NCBI GenBank assembly: GCA_031271635.1
Contig: JAISVG010000014.1
Location: 1-11,991, forward strand
Source of the DNA: Erysipelotrichaceae bacterium
GTDB taxonomy: Bacteria > Bacillota_I > Bacilli_A > RFN20 > CAG-826
Direction: 5' to 3'
Length of the DNA: 11,991 nucleotides
In this document: positions 7,090 through 11,991 of the stretch, one piece after another
Layout of the letters: the number at the start of each line of letters is the position of its first letter
Numbering within the stretch: position 1 is the stretch's first letter
Made by a program: the position numbers and the translations under genes
Notes under the pieces: model-generated
Database searches by the model: none
What the model was told of the DNA's origin: nothing
What the model saw: the letters and a program-made list of their open reading frames with translations, nothing else

Positions 7090-8779
7090 TAACAATGAAC
7101 TCAATGGTTACCTTAGTATTAGAAAGTTTGACTATTTTAAAATCAAAGGGACACTTTGATCCATCTAAGAAGCGAAACTCACTAAAAACTTCATTAAAAG
7201 TATTGCCTTCAACGAAAAGGCTATTATTCTCAAAATTATAGTCCGGCGCTTTTCTGTCGTTCATTCCTAAACTACGATCTAAGATCTTCATTAAGGGAAC
7301 TCCATTTCGGTATGAATTATTATTATAAAGTTCAATACGGTGCGGTGTCGGAATGACAGTTGTTCCGATAAAGTCAACAAAACTAAACGAACGATGAATA
7401 TAGTTTTCATCATTAGCAACATAATAGGCCAATCTTGAATCAATATAAGAAAGCTTAATCCCTGGAGTATTTGGCAGTTGATAAGTCGAAGTAATGCCAT
7501 TTGATGAAGTATAATTCAAAGGCTCGCTACTTGCCTGCGAATTAAGATCATTTGGGGCATAAAACTCAAGCAATAAATACTCATCATATGGGGTTCCATT
7601 CCAGTTATTTGCTAGGAGAATAAAATCTCCTGATGTTGTTGTTGGTGATAAAGAAATTGTGGTGGCCTGTTTAACCGTAATGGGACGAATCCAATCAAGC
7701 AACATCTTTGAATAAGCGTTATGATCACCAATATTAAAGTCCATCATGTCTCCCTTTCCAGTAGGAGAGTGGTGGCCACCCACGTGATAAAGATCCGGGA
7801 GGCCAAATAAATGACTGACTTCATGAATAATTGTACGAACATCTGGTAAATCTTTCTTGGTTTTAAGATTCAAAAAAGAGAAGGAAGCTGAGGCATAGGT
7901 ACTGGGCCATGGTTTATCAATAATGAGATTATTAGTTAATGGATCATTATCTTGAAGTTCCTCTAAATAACGCGGATTATCTATTAAAAATGCATCATAG
8001 CTTGGAAACTCATAATGGTTTTGGAAAGCCCAAAAAGGGTTCGTGTTCTTAATTAGGGCACTGTCATTAGCGAGTATCAAAAAAATACTATCAATAAAAC
8101 CGTCACGGTCTTGATCGTAGTCTTTTAAGTTAACTAGTTTATTTGTTTCAAGCCATTCAAGGGCCGCCAGAAGAATTTGCTCGCTTTTATGCTTAGAATC
8201 CCATGAGGCCACTAATTCTTGCGGTTCTTGATAAGTAAACCAAGGAGCAACTTCACCGCTGATCCTTAGATTTCCGAGGCTGCTTTTATTAAAAAAACTA
8301 GCAACACTTTCCCAAGACGTCGTCCTCGGATGTCCGAAAAAAACATTTTGCAATAAAACCCGGGTTTCTTCCTTGGAATATAAAAGTTTATCTGCGGAAT
8401 AATTAGTGAAATCAACAGGAATCACGAGAATCTTTTGTGATGGGACTTTAGTAAGCGCTTCAGTATAGAAGTTCTTGCTCACTAAAGTGGCACTCATCAC
8501 GTTATCCATTTGATAAGGACGGGTTTCTGCATGTGATTTTACAACATCACCATAAAAATCAATAGATCTTGAAACGTTATTATTATCAAAATATGACAAT
8601 GTTCGAAAATCAGCTTTTCTTTCATAGAAATCATTTTCAATCGGGGCATTATACCCAAAATACGTTTTATCAATATTAGGTTGATATACTAGGTCATAAT
8701 CTTTTGAAACACACGAAAAAAGTAGTGTCCCAATTAAGACGCAGGGAATTATTAGTTTACTTTTAAGTAATTTGCTCAA
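7082..8779 (-). CDS. M6-like metalloprotease lipoprotein (copy 1)
   Basis: A 565-aa exported zinc protease of the M6 (immune inhibitor A-like) type. The leader ends in lipobox LFSC (Cys23), so it is predicted to be a lipid-anchored ectoenzyme. The zincin motif HEVSHLFGLPD (His319, Glu320, His323, Asp329) is intact and followed by a Met-containing MMD (345-347). DYDQDRDGFID (220-230) is an aspartate-rich, EF-like Ca-binding loop common in this family. A beta-rich C-terminal region (WNGTPYDEYLLLEFY onward) parallels the second copy at 10163-11599. No ATG is available before the leader; the start is the TTG at 8779, which overlaps the BspA gene by 17 bp, with GGGAG about 11 nt upstream. It is longer than the other copy, partly from a linker after the lipobox (residues about 24-110). 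Confidence 0.9.
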   Translation of the reverse strand: MSKLLKSKLIIPCVLIGTLLFSCVSKDYDLVYQPNIDKTYFGYNAPIENDFYERKADFRTLSYFDNNNVSRSIDFYGDVVKSHAETRPYQMDNVMSATLVSKNFYTEALTKVPSQKILVIPVDFTNYSADKLLYSKEETRVLLQNVFFGHPRTTSWESVASFFNKSSLGNLRISGEVAPWFTYQEPQELVASWDSKHKSEQILLAALEWLETNKLVNLKDYDQDRDGFIDSIFLILANDSALIKNTNPFWAFQNHYEFPSYDAFLIDNPRYLEELQDNDPLTNNLIIDKPWPSTYASASFSFLNLKTKKDLPDVRTIIHEVSHLFGLPDLYHVGGHHSPTGKGDMMDFNIGDHNAYSKMLLDWIRPITVKQATTISLSPTTTSGDFILLANNWNGTPYDEYLLLEFYAPNDLNSQASSEPLNYTSSNGITSTYQLPNTPGIKLSYIDSRLAYYVANDENYIHRSFSFVDFIGTTVIPTPHRIELYNNNSYRNGVPLMKILDRSLGMNDRKAPDYNFENNSLFVEGNTFNEVFSEFRFLDGSKCPFDFKIVKLSNTKVTIEFIVNE

Positions 8780-10160
8780 AGTTGGCTAAGCTCCCAAATC
8801 TCCACATGGTTGAATAATTAGTTGCATCACGATATCTTATAGTTTGCGAACCATCCCAATTATAAAAGGCTCCGACTCCAACATAAGTAACATGAGTTAA
8901 ATCAATGACACTAAGCTTCACGTCACTAAAAGCATAATTTCCAATAATTGTTGTTCCAAGCAGGCTAATACTACTAATCTCTGAACTCGAAAAAGCATTA
9001 TTACGCATCGTGATAACTCCGTTTAAAGTTATTGTTCCGATGACAGCTTCTTTAAACGCTAATTCGTTAATGATTAATGAAATAGTGCCATTTAAAACTA
9101 GAGTTTCAATTTGTGAAGCGTAAAAAGCGCCTTCACTAATAATTAAACGAGGTTTCGTGATATTTATTGTTTTGATGCTTGGGGTCACATATATTAATTC
9201 CGCTCCCGAGGCATCAAATAAAAGATTATTCTCAATACTAAAATTAAGGTTACCATCTAGAATGATTTCCGTTACATTCGGACAATCTACAATTGCAAAA
9301 GGAGCAAATTCACTAAATAAAGCTCCGAAAGTAATCGTCCTAAGATTTGGCATTGCAAGAAGGCTTCGCGTTGTCAAGGCTGAAAAAGTCGCATTAAAAA
9401 CAATATCAGTAATTGTTGTGCTGAAGAACGCTCCTTCGCCAAGTTTCATTAGCCCTTGAGGACAAATAAAGCGGTCAGTTAAGCCTGAATTAGCAAAAGC
9501 ATAATCAGAGATCGTAGTAATGGTATCACGGAACATAAAATTGACTAATGAAGTACAACCTTCAAAAGCTCGTGTTCCAATCATTGATAAAGTACTAGAA
9601 ACACCAACGGTCTTTAAAGCCACGCAGCCCATAAATGTCTCTTCAGGAATGAAAACGCCCTGATCAATATCAACAAAATGAGGAATACTAATGGTTTCAA
9701 GTTGAAGACAATTCTTAAAAATACCTCTACCTAAACTAACAATCGAAGTTGGTAAATTGATCTCCTTTAAAAGAGGATTGTTGGCAAAAGCATAATCTAA
9801 AATAATTGCTAAAGTAGCATCCTCCTCAAACGATACTGTCTCAAGAAGGGGCATGTTACTAAAAGCATCATCAAAAATTGTGGTATAAGAAGCCGTAATG
9901 ACAATCGTTTTGATCGTATTATGACCACTGAAGGCTTGGGAAGCAACTTCCCTTACTGGTAAGGAGTTATGTGTCGTTGGAAGCGTCACTGTATCTTCGT
10001 TTCCAGTATAACCAGAAAGAGCATAGTATTCAGGGTTTTCCGCATCATTAATTGTGAAAGAAAAATCACCTGAGGTCTCTTGTTGAACAACTTCTGTTCC
10101 GCAACCAAAGAGTGCAAAACTAAGAACTACAAGTGCTGCAATCTTTCTAATTCTAAACAT
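8763..10160 (-). CDS. BspA-type leucine-rich-repeat lipoprotein
   Basis: A 465-aa surface protein with lipobox LFGC (Cys20). After an entry segment (YYALSGYTGNEDTVTLP), about 15 LRR_5/BspA repeats run to the C-terminus. Each has an aF..c..L..I.lp core, for example YAFANNPLLKEINLP, GIFKNCLQLETISIP and RAFEGCTSLVNFMF. One interruption, FSIENNLLFDASGAELIYV, matches the beta insertion often seen in BspA-like proteins. The family mediates binding to host or matrix proteins and to other cells in oral and gut bacteria and protists; no ligand can be assigned here. There is no sortase or C-terminal anchor; anchoring is by the lipid. The ATG at 10160 comes 2 nt after the upstream M6 stop (TAA-AT-ATG) and lacks a Shine-Dalgarno, implying reinitiation. 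The gene sits between two paralogous metalloprotease genes. Confidence 0.93.
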   Translation of the reverse strand: MFRIRKIAALVVLSFALFGCGTEVVQQETSGDFSFTINDAENPEYYALSGYTGNEDTVTLPTTHNSLPVREVASQAFSGHNTIKTIVITASYTTIFDDAFSNMPLLETVSFEEDATLAIILDYAFANNPLLKEINLPTSIVSLGRGIFKNCLQLETISIPHFVDIDQGVFIPEETFMGCVALKTVGVSSTLSMIGTRAFEGCTSLVNFMFRDTITTISDYAFANSGLTDRFICPQGLMKLGEGAFFSTTITDIVFNATFSALTTRSLLAMPNLRTITFGALFSEFAPFAIVDCPNVTEIILDGNLNFSIENNLLFDASGAELIYVTPSIKTINITKPRLIISEGAFYASQIETLVLNGTISLIINELAFKEAVIGTITLNGVITMRNNAFSSSEISSISLLGTTIIGNYAFSDVKLSVIDLTHVTYVGVGAFYNWDGSQTIRYRDATNYSTMWRFGSLANFEQIT

Positions 10161-10162
10161 AT

Positions 10163-11599
10163 TTAGATTTTTCTAATTTCAATGACTGCTTCTTCATCGG
10201 TGATACTGATGACTTCAATTTCGTAACCAAATACTTTACCATTATTGAAATTAGTACCATTAGTAAAATGTATATTTTCTGATGAAGGGTTAAAAATCGT
10301 GCCATCGGCTTGCCATAAATTACGATTACCAATCGGAGGTACTTTTGAACTAACTAAAGTATCCTTACCAGATGGTTGCATCAAACGAGTCATTTTATAA
10401 CCATCATTAACCTTTTTGTCTCTGTTAAAAGATACAGTATTAGAAGTATAGAAATCAAACCTAGCGCCTGTAGCAATATCAGAAAGCTCCACGGGTTCTT
10501 TCACAGTGGACCAATTACCCATATCTCTAGAATATCTCGCAACTCTAAAATCAGCATGATAAATTTTGATTCCTGGAATGTCATAACCCTTAGGATATGC
10601 TCCAAGGTATTTCGCCTCAGAGTCTTTTTCGTTAAGACCAGTTGGAGTATAGTATTCAATCGCAATATACTCATCCATTTGGGAACCATTCCATAAATCA
10701 TTAACAATAATGAACTCGCCTGATTCTTGACTGGGTTTAAGGCTAATTCTTGCATCACCTGTTACAACATAAGGTTTATTCCAACCGAGCATCCATTTAT
10801 TAATTACATTGTGGTCAACCACATTATTATCCATCATATCAATCGCACCAGCCGGAGAAGCACCACTATAATCATAGTCATATAAATCTTCAAGACCAAG
10901 TAAATGTCCCGTTTCATGAATTAAAGTATGTGAATCATTCCAAAATTTGGTGGAACCATTATTAACAAACTTATAACTACACCACATGTGGTTATTAAAT
11001 ACTGGCTTATTTTTATTAGGTGTACCACTACCCATCTGACTAACCCAAGCCCAGAACTCACTATCGGCATAATAATCATTTGAATAAATAAAGGAAACTG
11101 CATCGACAAAGCCATCGCTATCAGCATCATACTGCTTTAAAAATTCTGAATCTAGACTGTTATGTAATGGTTCTGCAAAAAGGTTGATGTAACTAGCGCT
11201 GTTACCATTGCGATAGTCATAAACAGTAACATCTGATTTCATCACTGGTAAAAGTTCCCCTTCAATATTTAACTTTCCAAAACTTGACTTTTGATAAAAA
11301 GATTTTAGTGATTCCCAGTATGTGTCTTCGGTTTCTCCAAAGAAAGTTTTTTCAAGATTCTCCAGCATGGTAGGAGTCCATTCGGGCCCATCAACAAACT
11401 CTACTGGAACAACAAGCATTTTGCTTACGCCAATACTTGGCATCGGTGGACGTCCGGTTGATCTTCCAACGACTTGAACATTACCTTTTTCAGCAACTTC
11501 CAATTTATAAAACTGGGTATAATCTCTTTCTTTGACGCACGAAACCAAAAGGAATACCGAGATTCCTAATAATACAGTAACGGGTTTAATTAATTTCAT
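10163..11599 (-). CDS. M6-like metalloprotease lipoprotein (copy 2, operon leader)
   Basis: A 478-aa lipid-anchored zinc protease and paralogue of the 7082-8779 product. Lipobox LVSC (Cys21). The zincin motif HETGHLLGLED (His228, Glu229, His232, Asp238) is complete, with MMD at 255-257. DADSDGFVD (158-166) is the Ca-loop equivalent. Shared blocks include the WESL/WESV..SF..KSS.G.L.I.GE segment (95-115 here) and, in the C-terminal half, WNG...DEY...E.Y.P..LN. It lacks the longer linker of the other copy. M6 enzymes are secreted proteases that cleave host or surface proteins; the substrate here is unknown. The ATG at 11599 has a strong GAGGAG 4 nt upstream and a strong promoter, making this the first gene of the operon. 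Confidence 0.92.
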   Translation of the reverse strand: MKLIKPVTVLLGISVFLLVSCVKERDYTQFYKLEVAEKGNVQVVGRSTGRPPMPSIGVSKMLVVPVEFVDGPEWTPTMLENLEKTFFGETEDTYWESLKSFYQKSSFGKLNIEGELLPVMKSDVTVYDYRNGNSASYINLFAEPLHNSLDSEFLKQYDADSDGFVDAVSFIYSNDYYADSEFWAWVSQMGSGTPNKNKPVFNNHMWCSYKFVNNGSTKFWNDSHTLIHETGHLLGLEDLYDYDYSGASPAGAIDMMDNNVVDHNVINKWMLGWNKPYVVTGDARISLKPSQESGEFIIVNDLWNGSQMDEYIAIEYYTPTGLNEKDSEAKYLGAYPKGYDIPGIKIYHADFRVARYSRDMGNWSTVKEPVELSDIATGARFDFYTSNTVSFNRDKKVNDGYKMTRLMQPSGKDTLVSSKVPPIGNRNLWQADGTIFNPSSENIHFTNGTNFNNGKVFGYEIEVISITDEEAVIEIRKI

Positions 11600-11603
11600 A
11601 ACA

Positions 11604-11609
11604 CTCCTC
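11604..11609 (-). promoter_or_regulatory. Strong Shine-Dalgarno of the M6 operon
   Basis: GAGGAG on the minus strand lies 4 nt before the ATG at 11599. It is the best Shine-Dalgarno in the window and fixes the start of the first operon gene. Confidence 0.85.
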
Positions 11610-11618
11610 TAATTCAAA

Positions 11619-11635
11619 ATATATCTTTGATATAT
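11619..11635 (-). repeat. Perfect inverted repeat in the M6 operon leader
   Basis: ATATATC-TTT-GATATAT (plus strand) has 7-bp perfect arms around a 3-nt centre. It lies between the predicted +1 (about 11638) and the Shine-Dalgarno. It could be an operator for a dimeric repressor or a small 5' stem-loop. The sequence is very AT-rich, so it could also arise by chance. Confidence 0.6.
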
Positions 11636-11644
11636 GAATAATTA

Positions 11645-11674
11645 ATTATAACACTAAACCTCGATAAAAGTCAA
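11645..11674 (-). promoter_or_regulatory. Strong promoter of the M6/BspA/M6/GT2 operon
   Basis: On the minus strand a -35 TTGACT (11674-11669), an 18-bp spacer and an extended -10 TGTTATAAT (hexamer 11650-11645) put +1 near 11638, with a leader of about 39 nt. This is the only promoter in the window having a -35, an extended -10 and a normal Shine-Dalgarno, and no internal promoter is obvious before 6058. Confidence 0.85.
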
Positions 11675-11700
11675 AACAATGAAACACAGAAATGACTTAA

Positions 11701-11991
11701 TTACTTGCCTGTTTCGGTCTCAGAATCAGTATCAAAACTAATGGCAATCGCATTAGGGAGTTTCTTAAAAGGATCATTTTTATTAATACGATCATAAAAC
11801 AAAACTCCATTCAAATGGTCATATTCATGCTGAAACACAATAGCGGGATAGCCATTTAATTCAAGTTTCACTTCTGTTGATGTTAATAAATCATAGCCGA
11901 CGATTGTAATATGGTGGGCCCGGTAAATGTATCCTTCATGATCTTGCGCGACTGAAAGACAGCTTTCCCCGTCTTGAAGATATGTTTTTTG
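11701..11991 (-). CDS. def: Peptide deformylase, type 2, C-terminal part
   Basis: The final 96 residues of a metallo-hydrolase that removes the formyl group from nascent N-termini; the N-terminal part, with the GxGxA motif, lies outside the window. The metal site is present: Cys11 of the fragment in GESCLSV, and FQHEYDHLNG with His55, Glu56 and His59. The spacing between motifs and the HEYDHLNGVLFYDRI ending match Gram-positive type-2 deformylases. One oddity is that the nearly invariant EGCLS reads ESCLS here. The gene ends 26 nt before the -35 of the M6 operon promoter, and no terminator hairpin is visible in that gap. Confidence 0.93.
   Translation of the reverse strand, partial: QKTYLQDGESCLSVAQDHEGYIYRAHHITIVGYDLLTSTEVKLELNGYPAIVFQHEYDHLNGVLFYDRINKNDPFKKLPNAIAISFDTDSETETGK

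Noticed and set aside
9157..9459. 100-codon open frame on the plus strand opposite the BspA gene.
   Set aside because: It is antisense to a clear LRR repeat gene, has no promoter or Shine-Dalgarno, and its composition reflects the repeat pattern of the other strand.
8763..10160. Possible CRISPR or DNA tandem repeat because of the periodic sequence.
   Set aside because: The periodicity is at the protein level (BspA leucine-rich repeats of about 20-25 residues). The DNA repeats are not near-identical.

Overview
The window looks like a low-GC, Firmicutes/Mollicutes-type chromosome with standard decoding. All Trp codons in the called genes (about 32) are TGG. Nine of the ten visible stops are TAA and one is TGA. 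Five of the ten genes encode Sec/lipobox lipoproteins, as expected for a cell whose exported proteins are mostly membrane-anchored. The type-2 peptide deformylase and small, tightly packed operons fit an Acholeplasma/Izemoplasma/Erysipelotrichia-like relative that has kept TGA as a stop. That placement is an inference; no marker gene here fixes the taxon.

Layout. (1) 1-475, minus: 5'-end fragment of a short-chain dehydrogenase/reductase. (2) 598-2524, plus: a two-gene operon of a GT4 glycosyltransferase and a PlsC-like acyltransferase overlapping by 20 bp, plausibly making or modifying a membrane glycolipid. (3) 2521-3021, minus: a small nitroreductase-family flavoprotein. (4) 3076-4188, plus: a divergent BMP/PnrA-like substrate-binding lipoprotein. 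(5) 4185-5921, minus: a UshA-type 5'-nucleotidase lipoprotein with an extra N-terminal domain. With the BMP protein this suggests extracellular nucleotide breakdown followed by nucleoside capture. (6) 11599 down to 6058, minus: a four-gene operon of M6-like metalloprotease lipoprotein, BspA-type leucine-rich-repeat lipoprotein, second M6-like metalloprotease lipoprotein and GT2 glycosyltransferase. The junctions are +2, -17 and -8 nt, and one strong promoter precedes the operon. (7) 11701-11991, minus: C-terminal part of a peptide deformylase.

Expression signals are the most unusual aspect. Three or four genes have a -10 hexamer placed so that the predicted +1 falls on or within two bases of the start codon (leaderless mRNA). 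Genes inside operons overlap or abut with no clear Shine-Dalgarno. Only the nitroreductase and the first M6 gene have obvious Shine-Dalgarno sites. Both convergent gene pairs end on one shared TTAA tetramer with no room for a terminator. No rRNA, tRNA, CRISPR, insertion sequence or attachment site was seen, and no gene-free stretch exceeds about 125 bp.

The best candidate for an undescribed system is the metalloprotease / LRR adhesin / metalloprotease / glycosyltransferase surface operon. Its joint function is inferred from gene order only.
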